From: SAR324 cluster bacterium
Lineage (GTDB): Bacteria > SAR324 > NAC60-12
DNA length: 64,000 nt
Direction: 5' to 3'
Assembly: GCA_028281495.1 (NCBI GenBank)
Contig: JANQJU010000050.1
Span: 1 to 64,000 of the forward strand
Shown here in pieces: positions 17,215 through 25,986 of the stretch. A program made the position numbers and the translations under genes. Numbering within the stretch: the stretch's first letter is position 1; each line of letters opens with the position of its first letter. The notes beneath the pieces were generated by a model, which saw only the letters and a program-made list of their open reading frames with translations, ran no database searches and was not told where the DNA came from.

Positions 17215-20157
17215 ATGTTCGAGTCATCACGATTGTCTTTTGTCACGTTGTTGAGAATCTTATGTCTTTTAAGTGGATTGGAGTTGTTCGTGACTCCAGT
17301 TTGGGCACAAGACACCCCTTTGGAAATTGCCTATGCTGGGCCTTCCGATGGGTCCAATTTGGCACAAGGCATAGAAATGGTGTTTGAGGCCATTAATGAA
17401 GAAGGGGGAATTGACAATCGCAAACTCGTCTTGAACTATTTTGATGATCAAAATAATCCCGATCAAGCCTTGCGACAGGCTAAAAAGCTGAACAAAAGTA
17501 ACAATTTGGCGGTTATTGGGCACAGCAAAAGCACCATCTCCTATCTTACTGGAAGAATCTATGCTGCCCAAGGAATCCCAGCCATCACTCCAAAATCAAC
17601 AGCCGTGAAAGTGACCCAGAACAACGATTGGTACTTTCGAACGGTTTTTAATGATCGCGTTCCAGCTCGCTTTGGTGCCTTGTATGTCAAAGATGTCTTC
17701 AAAGCAGATACGGTTTCGATCATTTCCGACAATGAGCTATTTGGAGAGTTTTTAGGAAACGAATTCAAAAAAAATGCACAAAGCTTGGGGATCCAGGTCG
17801 CCTACCACCACATATTTGATTACAACGATCCCAATCGAATCAAGCATTTTGATAGGATTGTTCAGGAACTCCTAAACTTGCCCGAACAAGGAGTAATTTT
17901 TTTAGGCATGTATTCACCCGAAGCCGCTAAACTGGTCGTACGGATACGTGAATCGGGATTACAAAACATCATTTTGGGGGGTGATACGTTGGCAGTCGAA
18001 CCGTTTGTGCAAAAAATTCGTGACATCGCCCCGAATCAAATTTGGACATACACGCGCAATGTGTATGGCACGTCTCCCTTTTTGTTTGAGACGGCAGGGC
18101 ATCTCGCACGAAAATTTCGAGAACGATATCGGGAAAAATACGATGCAGAACCCGATTGGGCCACTGTCTATGCATTCGATGCGGCACTCGTTCTTGTGGA
18201 AGCCATTCGCGAATCCGGCATTGCCAAGGCGAAGAAACTTTCGATCTCCCAAGCCCGTCAAAAGATCCGCGATACGATTGCTTCTTTCGATAGTCCGGCC
18301 CGGGCCGTTTTAGGGCTGACGGGCCCGAATTATTTCGATGACATGGGTGATGCGCCCAAAACCGTTGCGATGGGGTCTTACCAGGGGCCGGATTTCGTTC
18401 CAGCTTCCATTCAATTTCCTCTGATTCCTCGGCCTGAAGCCGTCCTGGATTTAGAAAAGAAAATTGAACAATCGCAGATCGTGAAAATCGAGGATTTGCA
18501 TTTCTTCAAAACCGATGTGGTTTATACCGGGATACGGCTCAAAAAAATTAAGGAGATCGACTATGCCCATAAAACGTTTCAAGCAGACATTTTATTGTGG
18601 TTCCGTTCGCAGGTGTTGATTGACCCCGATGACATTCAGTTTTCCAACTTACTTAAAATGGAGAGTTTTGAACCCCTCCAACAAGAAAACTATGGTTTGA
18701 AGCATTATCAATTGTTTCGAGTCCTTGGCACCTTTCAAGCCGACGACGACAATCCCGACCAATTGGGGCGTTTCTTCTTCAACATGCGGTTCCGCCACGC
18801 TCGTTATCCGCGAGAACGGATTCTATTCATTCCCGATAGCATTGGAATGGGAATCAAAGATCCACAAAAGTTGTTGTTGGAACTTCAAGAAAATCAAGTG
18901 ATGCCGTCCAATCAACAACGCATCATCGACTCCCTCACCGCTTATGAAGAAAGCATCACGGAATCGGCATTGGGAAGCATCCGCACGGCATTTCCCACCC
19001 TAGAATATTCAGAATATAATCTGAACTTTCGTTTAGCCAAAACCGGAGTCAGTTTTATCTTTGAAAACCAGTGGTACCTCTTAACGTTCTATTTGGTATT
19101 AAACGTCTTCATGAGCACGGTGGGAGTCTTCTTTATTTTGAAGTTGTTTGGAATGTTATTTTCCAAAACCAAAACGGATTTCGATGACAGGCTGCTGGCG
19201 ATCCTCCGAATGCCTACTCATATTTTGGCTTTCTTGATTGGTTTGCAGTTTGTCCATCAAAGCATGACGGAATTATTGAGTCCGGCCAACAATGAAACCA
19301 TTGATGAGGTCTTGGAATTTTTGATTCTTACCACGTTTTTAATCGGCGGCTTGTATCGCATTGGAGATTTATGCCGTGAATATTTCATCAAGTGGGCAGA
19401 AAAAACAGAAACGGAGTTGGACGATATCATCGCCCCTTATGTGGGTAAAATCATCAGAACCATATGTGTGGCGTTGGTGGGGATGAAAGCCGGACAAATC
19501 ACCTTTGGTTTGTCCGCAACCGCCTTTTTGGGAATGCTCGGGGGCTTCAGTTTAGCCGCAGGCTTATTGTTCAAAGATTTCTTCGCGGAAATTGTGGCTT
19601 GCTTTACGCTGTATTTGAACAATCCGTTCAAGGAAGGAGACAAGGTGTCGATCGATGGTGACCCCAAAGGCGACGTCGTGAATATTGGCTTGCGTGCAAC
19701 AACCATCCGCTACAATTCGGGGCAGGTCGTTCAAATGCCCAATACAAAGGTAATCACTTCGACCGTTGAAAACTTTTCACGAGCTGAAAGTTTGAAAACT
19801 GAATACCAAATCAGAATCAGCGGGATTTCTAGCAAAATGATTCAACACTTCGTGGTTGAAATTCGACGTATCTTGAATCAAGAGTCAGGGGTTTTACCCG
19901 ATTCGGGGCATGTGAGTTTTGCTGGGTTTGAAAACAATGGTCGAGTGATCCAAATCAACTTTCGTTCCTCTCCCAATTGGGAGGAAACCCAGTTGGTCTT
20001 GGAACAGGTCAATGTCCGAATTTTGAAATTGCTCGAGGTGCATCAAATCTCTCAAATGGCCTACGAATTCCTGTATGTTGGGCAACAAGAAGATCCAGGC
20101 CCTAAATTCGTTCCTCCGTTCTTATCCTCGACGGCTAAGATAAAACCTTCCAACTGA
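17215..20157 (+). CDS. periplasmic-binding-protein / MscS-channel fusion
   Basis: 980 residues with a strong AGGAGG start. A signal peptide (1-31, ending VWA) leads into a type I periplasmic binding domain (about 35-395; LEIAYAGPSDGSNLAQGIEM, GGIDNRKL, the GHSKS ligand loop, NEEGG), the LivJ/amide-binding fold. A second extracytoplasmic domain (about 415-600) is beta-rich (VVYTGIRLKKIKEID, ADILLWFRSQ near 458) and recalls the beta-sandwich of prokaryotic ligand-gated channels. Membrane helices follow at about 620-642, 660-680, 695-718 and 745-800, then an MscS beta domain with NNPFKEGDKVSIDG, VVNIGLRATTIRY and QMPNTKVITSTVENFSR. The pore-lining helix region is rich in Gly/Ala (FLGMLGGFSLAAGLLFKDF). 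Seen as one uninterrupted frame. The inference is a ligand-gated MscS-type channel. Confidence 0.9.
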   Translation: MFESSRLSFVTLLRILCLLSGLELFVTPVWAQDTPLEIAYAGPSDGSNLAQGIEMVFEAINEEGGIDNRKLVLNYFDDQNNPDQALRQAKKLNKSNNLAVIGHSKSTISYLTGRIYAAQGIPAITPKSTAVKVTQNNDWYFRTVFNDRVPARFGALYVKDVFKADTVSIISDNELFGEFLGNEFKKNAQSLGIQVAYHHIFDYNDPNRIKHFDRIVQELLNLPEQGVIFLGMYSPEAAKLVVRIRESGLQNIILGGDTLAVEPFVQKIRDIAPNQIWTYTRNVYGTSPFLFETAGHLARKFRERYREKYDAEPDWATVYAFDAALVLVEAIRESGIAKAKKLSISQARQKIRDTIASFDSPARAVLGLTGPNYFDDMGDAPKTVAMGSYQGPDFVPASIQFPLIPRPEAVLDLEKKIEQSQIVKIEDLHFFKTDVVYTGIRLKKIKEIDYAHKTFQADILLWFRSQVLIDPDDIQFSNLLKMESFEPLQQENYGLKHYQLFRVLGTFQADDDNPDQLGRFFFNMRFRHARYPRERILFIPDSIGMGIKDPQKLLLELQENQVMPSNQQRIIDSLTAYEESITESALGSIRTAFPTLEYSEYNLNFRLAKTGVSFIFENQWYLLTFYLVLNVFMSTVGVFFILKLFGMLFSKTKTDFDDRLLAILRMPTHILAFLIGLQFVHQSMTELLSPANNETIDEVLEFLILTTFLIGGLYRIGDLCREYFIKWAEKTETELDDIIAPYVGKIIRTICVALVGMKAGQITFGLSATAFLGMLGGFSLAAGLLFKDFFAEIVACFTLYLNNPFKEGDKVSIDGDPKGDVVNIGLRATTIRYNSGQVVQMPNTKVITSTVENFSRAESLKTEYQIRISGISSKMIQHFVVEIRRILNQESGVLPDSGHVSFAGFENNGRVIQINFRSSPNWEETQLVLEQVNVRILKLLEVHQISQMAYEFLYVGQQEDPGPKFVPPFLSSTAKIKPSN

Positions 20158-20315
20158 ACGTTTTTCCAATCCGCGTTCAGTAGTTCATTCGCTGAAATCA
20201 ACCTTTCCATTCCAAAATTGTAGGAACAGGGAAATTGGCGTAACATTGTAAATCGAACGGAAGCGCCTATTCCGTGAGTCCCCAAGGAACGACGATGTTG
20301 AATCAGTGAGGCGTA

Positions 20316-21968
20316 GTGTTTAAAAGTTTATATTCCACAGTGACAACGATCATCTTAGGCATGACGATTCTCCCATTGATGGCAGTATCGGCATTGCTAA
20401 TGGGACGCACCTATGAGTTGGAAGAAGAGATTCTCCGTCACGAGCTTCGTTTGCAGGGGGTGCAAATCAATGAAGTTTTGAAGCATGAGATGGATCTCAT
20501 TGCATCACGAATGGCGTTGTTGAGTACAAACAACGACATCGTGATGGCGGCCACGAGTTCATTTTTTAGAGAACAAGCCATCGTATATATGAAAGGTTTG
20601 ATTCAAGACCATTCTCTTATTTCATCCGTATATCTCGTGGATTCAGATTTTTCAGTAGTGGATACCATTCCAAGAAAGTTGCCTGGCCTGTATCCGCAAG
20701 CGTTTGCCACCTATTTAGAAAGGCTACTTCCCCTCTCAGAACTCCCTCCCTTGGATCCCTATCGTCTGATCGATTTTCAAGATGCATCTTTTTTAGATCA
20801 ACAGCGAACTAACATCCCTTTGCCCGATGGTTTCCAAGGAATCGAAGCCTTAAAAAGCAAGTATGGGATTGGGATTGCGATTCCTCTAATCAGCCGAAGC
20901 AGTGCGGAAGAAGACGGTAAAATCCGTGGTATGCTCGTGTCGTTCCTGCCTGTTGAACGTTTGGCGATGTTTGCCAACAGCCAAGTCGAACTGCCCCATG
21001 TCCTGGACTTCTACAAAAACCAAGAAAAGATTGTAACTGAGGTCACGCCTGCTGCTTCTGTTGAAGAAGAGAATGAGGTGGTTGCTAACCAATCGAATGA
21101 CTCGGTTGTCCCCAAACAACGGATCATTTCTCGGATGTCGAATTTGACCTTCCCCCAACCGAACAGCAACGACAGCGTGCGTTTTCAGCTCCGAATCTCC
21201 GCTCCTTACCAGATCGATTGGAAAACCGTCATTCTGGATGATCTGATGATCGTAGTATGGGTGGGAAGCTTGTTGCTGATTGGCCTCGCTTATGGGGTCG
21301 CCCAATGGTTGGTCCGCTTCCTACAAAAGCAGCGCCTTCAAGAAACGAAGGCACTTTCAGCACAGAACGTGGTGTTCTTAGAAAGGGGCGATGGTCAACG
21401 GCATTCGTATCGCAAAAAACTCACCATTTTTTTTTCGGATATCAAAGAGTTCACGTCCATCACGGACAACATGGAGTCAGAGCAATTGATCGAACTCCTC
21501 AACAGTTACCTGAAGGAAATGGTCGAAATCACCATGAGTTACGGAGGAACGGTTGAAAAGTTGATGGGAGATTCCATCCTGATTGTCTTCGGAGAACCCG
21601 AAACCCAAGGAGAGAAAGAAGATGCGTTCGCTGCGGTCCAAATGGCAATCGAGATGCAGGAACGCATGCAGGTGCTTCAACGCCGATGGCAAGCGAAAGG
21701 GGTTTCACAATTGCTACAAATTCGGATGGGAATCAATACGGGGTATTGTACCGTCGGACGCTTTGATTCAGGCAATCGCTCCCAGTCTTCAATTTTAGGA
21801 ACTCAAGTGAGTGTGGCAAAACGCCTTTGCCTTCAGGCCAAACCGGATAGCATTCTCATGTCGCATTCCACGTTCACCCTGCTTGAAGATAAAGTGGCCT
21901 GTCAGAAAAGAGGAAAAATCAAAGTGAAAGGATTGCCCTATCCGATGCCGACCTACGCGATTGAATGA
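20316..21968 (+). CDS. class III adenylate/guanylate cyclase with extracytoplasmic sensor
   Basis: 550 residues from a GTG start. A first membrane helix (about 9-29) and a second (about 310-335, IVVWVGSLLLIGLAYGVAQW) enclose a periplasmic domain that looks Cache-like. The C-terminal catalytic domain (about 365-550) has the metal-binding Asp375 in FFSDIKEFTSI and Asp419 in GDSILIVFGEP, and the region RMGINTGYCTVGRF of class III cyclases. Active homodimers make cAMP or cGMP. The specificity residues were not resolved by eye. It follows the MscS fusion by 158 bases on the same strand, so the two may form one sensory unit. A protein with two cNMP-binding domains is encoded 7 kb away. Confidence 0.9.
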   Translation: MFKSLYSTVTTIILGMTILPLMAVSALLMGRTYELEEEILRHELRLQGVQINEVLKHEMDLIASRMALLSTNNDIVMAATSSFFREQAIVYMKGLIQDHSLISSVYLVDSDFSVVDTIPRKLPGLYPQAFATYLERLLPLSELPPLDPYRLIDFQDASFLDQQRTNIPLPDGFQGIEALKSKYGIGIAIPLISRSSAEEDGKIRGMLVSFLPVERLAMFANSQVELPHVLDFYKNQEKIVTEVTPAASVEEENEVVANQSNDSVVPKQRIISRMSNLTFPQPNSNDSVRFQLRISAPYQIDWKTVILDDLMIVVWVGSLLLIGLAYGVAQWLVRFLQKQRLQETKALSAQNVVFLERGDGQRHSYRKKLTIFFSDIKEFTSITDNMESEQLIELLNSYLKEMVEITMSYGGTVEKLMGDSILIVFGEPETQGEKEDAFAAVQMAIEMQERMQVLQRRWQAKGVSQLLQIRMGINTGYCTVGRFDSGNRSQSSILGTQVSVAKRLCLQAKPDSILMSHSTFTLLEDKVACQKRGKIKVKGLPYPMPTYAIE

Positions 21969-21973
21969 GGTCT

Positions 21974-23338
21974 TCACCGCGTATCGGAAAAATCTGATTT
22001 CTGGAGATAGGCCTCGCACCATTTCCAAGCATCGGAGTGGGCTTTTTTGAAATCACTCAAAACCGTGTCAGCCGGCATGCGGCCATCCTTCGTATACTCT
22101 TCGAAATAGGGGAGCAGATAGGGTTCTTCATCAGAACCTAATGCTTCGAGAGCCCATTCAAAGAACTGACGCGCCACTTTTAAAAAATTGACTCCATTCA
22201 CCTCAGCACGCACTCCCTGTTTAGCAGCGGCTTCTCGGTAGGTTGGATAATCCTCAATAGGCAAGTCCATCAACAACCCTTGCAGCTTGCTAAAGGCCGA
22301 ATCGTTGTAAACCAGCGATTTGATAAGAACTGGCACTGCAATCATGTCTTTTGGCAGCAGCGCATCCGCTCCCCGCATTTCCACAATTTTTTTGATCCGC
22401 ACATCGGGAAACAACATTCCTAAATGTTCTTTCCAATCCTCCTCGGTTACTGTACCGACTTGCAAATGCTTTCCAGGAAGTAAATCCCGGAAGGGAATAC
22501 CCGTGGTGGAAACGAGATGGCCATCTCGTTCCAAGAAGTAAGGAGAGGCATCCAAAGCCCATTCGATATAATCGTCCAAACGAAAATCCTCTTTCAAGAA
22601 GCGGAGAGGGAGTCCTGCTCGATGCGGGTCCGTGAATCGCCAGATTTCTCCCCGGAAAGAAAGAAAGCCGCTTTCTCGACCTTCTAGAAGTGGGCTGTTC
22701 GCAAAAATTGCAGTCAAAAAGGGAGAAAGCCGGTTGAGGGTTACAAACTTTCGTTCCAGATCCGCTTGATCGAAATAATCGAGACTCGCTTGAGTGCTAG
22801 AACTCATTTTCATCATGTACTGGCCAAGCTTGCCGACAATTTTCATATACGGAAACATGATGTCGTAACGGGCCTTATGTACGATAGGGATCTCTTGTAA
22901 TGAAAACAGAGGCTGCACTCCCATAGAAAGCATCTTGCCCTCAAAAGGCTCGACCGCTTGGCTCAGGTGTTGAAGGTATTGCGCCACTTCCGCTTGAATA
23001 TCAGAGGCATGCTGTAAGGGAGCACCCGAAAACTCGATTTGCCCGCCGGGTTCTACAGTGACGGTTTGTCCCTTGCTATTATAGAGGCCGACTAAGTTGG
23101 GTCCTTCTGTTTTTCGCTTCCACTGAATTCCTGCCTCTTTACCAATTTCATGAAAGTTGGCAAGGAGTTGGTACACTCCCCGTTCTCCCTCCATCGGCAA
23201 GGGTCGATAGGTAGCAGGGCCACGGTGAGGATGGATAATGAACAATTCGTATTCGGTACCGATTCGGCGAGAGTGCGGGGAATCTGATTTATTTTGAAAA
23301 GCTTCTAAAAAATATTGAGTTAAGGCGTCTCGCTCCAC
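21974..23338 (-). CDS. gshA: glutamate-cysteine ligase (plant/proteobacterial GCS2 type)
   Basis: 454 residues starting at a GTG with GGAG upstream. The protein matches the plant-type glutamate-cysteine ligase family: RRIGTEYELFII near the N-terminus (ATP/Mg grasp), VEPGGQIEFSGAP (about 95-107), the MSSSTQASLDY loop (about 178-188), and ANSPLLEGRESGFLSFR with the family's substrate-contact residues. It makes gamma-glutamylcysteine, the first step of glutathione synthesis. No gshB is nearby. It converges on the cyclase gene, the two stops being five bases apart. Related EgtA-type enzymes of ergothioneine synthesis belong to the same superfamily, but the length and motifs favour GshA. Confidence 0.9.
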   Translation of the reverse strand: MERDALTQYFLEAFQNKSDSPHSRRIGTEYELFIIHPHRGPATYRPLPMEGERGVYQLLANFHEIGKEAGIQWKRKTEGPNLVGLYNSKGQTVTVEPGGQIEFSGAPLQHASDIQAEVAQYLQHLSQAVEPFEGKMLSMGVQPLFSLQEIPIVHKARYDIMFPYMKIVGKLGQYMMKMSSSTQASLDYFDQADLERKFVTLNRLSPFLTAIFANSPLLEGRESGFLSFRGEIWRFTDPHRAGLPLRFLKEDFRLDDYIEWALDASPYFLERDGHLVSTTGIPFRDLLPGKHLQVGTVTEEDWKEHLGMLFPDVRIKKIVEMRGADALLPKDMIAVPVLIKSLVYNDSAFSKLQGLLMDLPIEDYPTYREAAAKQGVRAEVNGVNFLKVARQFFEWALEALGSDEEPYLLPYFEEYTKDGRMPADTVLSDFKKAHSDAWKWCEAYLQKSDFSDTR

Positions 23339-23468
23339 AGGTCTCCATTGGCTAAAAAGTGAGGGGCGGTTGATATCGTAGGAGTTGGATTTCCGTAAGA
23401 AATGAAGTACAAGTAAAGTCCGTTGTTACTGAAATCAATGAAGAATATACACATAGGATGTGTTGAAG

Positions 23469-24392
23469 ATGATGGAGCAACTAATCGCACAGTTTCTTGA
23501 ATACCTGCAAACCAAAAAATATTCGACCAATAGTGTTCAAAGCCATCGTTTGGATCTCTTACGATTCAAGGAGTGGTTGGAGGTCGAGGGCGAAGCGACT
23601 CTGTTCCAGCTCCAAGAGTTGACCACCAGAGATATCCAAGCCTATTCCGATTTTCTGCAAGAATCGGTCAAGCCTCGGACAGCGGCACGCCATCTTTCGT
23701 CGTTACGTCTCTTTTTTTATTACCTGGGAACGCAAGGATTGATTAAGAAGGACCCGTTAGACCTGATTCGCTTTCCTGAAATCCAATACAGTCTCCCCGA
23801 GATGCTGTCAGCAGAAGAAGTGGTTGCTCTATTGGAGGCCCCTCCGCTCACCCACTATTTGGGCATGCGGGATCGTGCGTTGCTAGAATTGGCTTATTCG
23901 AGCGGATTGAAAGTGCAAGAGTTGTTAAACCTCAATGTTGAGGATCTATTTCTCGACTTGGGCTTTCTCAAAGTCCGTGGTAGACGAGAGCGGATGGTGC
24001 CTGTAACAGCCAAAGCGGTTGAAATCATAACGCAATATTTGGAAACATTTCGTGAATCCAGACTGTTGAATAAAGAAGATCCGTGTTTGTTTCCCAGCCG
24101 AAATGGAACCCGAATGAGTCGGGTCGGTTTTTGGTACATGGTCAAAAAGTACGCCCAACGGGTCGGCATTCGTGCCAACATCAACCCTCGAATGCTGCGT
24201 CACTCCTTCGCGATCCATTTGGTTCAAAACGGCATGGATTTGACCGGAATCAAGACGCTGTTCGGATACGCACAAATGAATGCCACCGCACAATACGCGC
24301 ATATCAATGTTCCCGATTATCACGAAACCTACCATCGTCTGCATCCACGAGGACAACACAGTGTTGAAGAAGAAGCCATCGAGCCGGAATAA
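23469..24392 (+). CDS. Xer-like tyrosine recombinase with altered catalytic residues
   Basis: 307 residues from the ATG at 23469 (AGGA 11 bases upstream; a GTG at 23460 is in frame). It has the SAM-like core-binding domain (about 5-95) and the catalytic fold (about 105-285) of XerC/XerD. Compared with XerD, the Tyr nucleophile (Tyr276, TAQYAHI) and second Arg (Arg244, MLRHSFA) remain. The first Arg is Lys148 (SSGLKVQEL), the beta-hairpin Lys is Arg170 (KVRGRRER), the box-II first His is Arg241 (NPRMLRH), and the last His is Tyr267 (LFGYAQ). The reading frame is intact, so this is a divergent or non-cutting relative, not a decaying gene. It is followed after 53 bases by parA and a partner. Confidence 0.88.
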   Translation: MMEQLIAQFLEYLQTKKYSTNSVQSHRLDLLRFKEWLEVEGEATLFQLQELTTRDIQAYSDFLQESVKPRTAARHLSSLRLFFYYLGTQGLIKKDPLDLIRFPEIQYSLPEMLSAEEVVALLEAPPLTHYLGMRDRALLELAYSSGLKVQELLNLNVEDLFLDLGFLKVRGRRERMVPVTAKAVEIITQYLETFRESRLLNKEDPCLFPSRNGTRMSRVGFWYMVKKYAQRVGIRANINPRMLRHSFAIHLVQNGMDLTGIKTLFGYAQMNATAQYAHINVPDYHETYHRLHPRGQHSVEEEAIEPE

Positions 24393-24445
24393 GGCTGTTT
24401 GTTATTTAGTCAAGGATATCGTTTAACCAAGGAAGAGGTATTTCA

Positions 24446-25219
24446 GTGTCAGTCAAACTTGCAATTATGACGATGAAAGGCGGCCAAGCCAAAACCGCCT
24501 TAGCCGTCAATTTAGCCGACCGAATTTCGAAGGCCCAACGGGATGTATTGCTCGTCGATTCCGATGTACAGGCCAATGTCACCACCGTCTTTCAACGGGA
24601 TCACGTTTGCAATTTAGCCAATGTGATTCTAGGACGAGTGAAGGAATTCGAGTTCATCAAAATCAATGACCATTTTTCTTTTTTACCTTCAGGTGGCAAA
24701 GATCTGGTCGAAGCCTCCCGTTACATCAGCAACTCTCGCTTTCGTGAAACCATTTTGTCCAATTTATTGGAACCCCTGGAAAACAGCTTCATCATCTTCG
24801 ATTGCGCTCCCAGTTGGAACGAGATCAATGAAAACATTTTAATGTATGCCGATTATGTGATCATTCCGGTCGTCACCGACTACTTAGGCTTCAGCGGGTG
24901 TGACCAAGCCATGAGCTATATTGAAGAATTGAAAGAAGAGTCTCGTGGCCGATGCAATGTGGAAATTCTAGGCATTGCGGTCACCCGCTTCAACAATCGC
25001 ACCAATATTTCCAAAACCGTGGTCAACGGCCTGAAGGAACGCTGGCCTGATTTGATGTTTCAGAACGTGGTAGATGAATCGGTCTCGATTCAGGAAGCTC
25101 CTGCTTATCACAAAAGCATCTTTGACTATAAAGGCGGTAAAACCAAAGGAGCCTTGATGTATGACGCCCTATGTAAAGAAATCTTGATGCGTGTGGCTGA
25201 AAAACGAAAGGAGACGTGA
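24446..25219 (+). CDS. parA: ParA-family partition ATPase
   Basis: 257 residues from a GTG start preceded by GGAAGAGG. The deviant Walker A KGGQAKTA is at 12-19, with two Lys as in ParA/Soj but Ala in place of the usual second Gly. Walker A' lies at LLVDSDVQANVT and Walker B at IIFDCAPSWNEINENIL. ParA ATPases position DNA or protein cargo such as chromosome origins, plasmids and chemoreceptor clusters. The next gene starts three bases after its stop and is the likely partner. No parS-like site was identified. The Xer-like gene upstream suggests a replicon-maintenance module, yet the flanking genes are chromosomal. Confidence 0.9.
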   Translation: MSVKLAIMTMKGGQAKTALAVNLADRISKAQRDVLLVDSDVQANVTTVFQRDHVCNLANVILGRVKEFEFIKINDHFSFLPSGGKDLVEASRYISNSRFRETILSNLLEPLENSFIIFDCAPSWNEINENILMYADYVIIPVVTDYLGFSGCDQAMSYIEELKEESRGRCNVEILGIAVTRFNNRTNISKTVVNGLKERWPDLMFQNVVDESVSIQEAPAYHKSIFDYKGGKTKGALMYDALCKEILMRVAEKRKET

Positions 25220-25221
25220 TC

Positions 25222-25971
25222 ATGGCCAAAGCCTTGAATTTTGAATTGCCCAATCAGAGTAAAATCCGTCAAGAAGGCAACGTCAAAGGGGGGAAGGGGC
25301 CTGTGTCGGTAGGGAAACGTGCAGTGGATTTTTATCTCCCGCAATACGCTCCCGAGTTGAGCCAAGAGGTGGTTCAACAAAACACCTCGCAGGCGCAGCA
25401 TATTGTGGATAAGATCAATCAGTATATTGAGAACATGGCAGATGATTATTTTCTGCTTGGGTTGCACCTGATTGCCTTGCACAAGTTGCTCAAACAATCC
25501 CGCCTCAGTACGGATCAAGTCAAAGCGTGGTACACTGAAAATATCAACATGCCCTATTCTTCTGCGATGCAATGCAAGAAAGTGGCAGAAGTGTATGCCG
25601 AACATCCTGAATTGATCAACCGTTATACCGCCTCTGGAGCTTATTTGCTGACAAGCATTCCGACCACGGAAGAACGAGAAGCTTTATGGCAAGAAGCCAA
25701 AGGCGACAAACCCTCCGCATCGGTACGCGATTTACGAGAGGTGTTGAAACGCCGTCGGGAGAATCAGATTCAGGCAGAACCGGAGGTGCTACCTCCTACG
25801 GTGCTGACCTTCAGAATGCCGGAGACAGAGATTCATGAATCTTTCGTCGGATTGATCCAACAAGTGGAACATCTCATGGAATGTGAGGATTTAGAAGAAC
25901 GTACCCAACTACGGAAACATTTGATCCAAGCTTCGCGTGAGTTGATCCGCCGAATGGAAGAAATGGTGTAA
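25222..25971 (+). CDS. ParA partner, candidate centromere-binding or adaptor protein
   Basis: 249 residues from the ATG at 25222, with AAAGGAG nine bases before; a GTG six bases upstream overlaps parA. The middle (about 50-180) is helical with a helix-turn-helix-like segment (LLKQSRLSTDQVKAWYTENI, YSSAMQCKKVAEVY) reminiscent of ParB/KorB-type or DUF3102-type DNA-binding proteins. The N-terminus is basic (MAKALNFELPNQSKIRQEG) and could stimulate the ParA ATPase. A classic ParB GERRxRA box is absent. The tight coupling to parA is the main evidence for partnership. Confidence 0.7.
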   Translation: MAKALNFELPNQSKIRQEGNVKGGKGPVSVGKRAVDFYLPQYAPELSQEVVQQNTSQAQHIVDKINQYIENMADDYFLLGLHLIALHKLLKQSRLSTDQVKAWYTENINMPYSSAMQCKKVAEVYAEHPELINRYTASGAYLLTSIPTTEEREALWQEAKGDKPSASVRDLREVLKRRRENQIQAEPEVLPPTVLTFRMPETEIHESFVGLIQQVEHLMECEDLEERTQLRKHLIQASRELIRRMEEMV

Positions 25972-25986
25972 TTTGCAAAAGTGCTG

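Noticed and set aside
23469..24392. Integrase of a prophage or genomic island
   Set aside because: No attachment-site duplication, tRNA or phage genes nearby; the residues needed for catalysis are changed.
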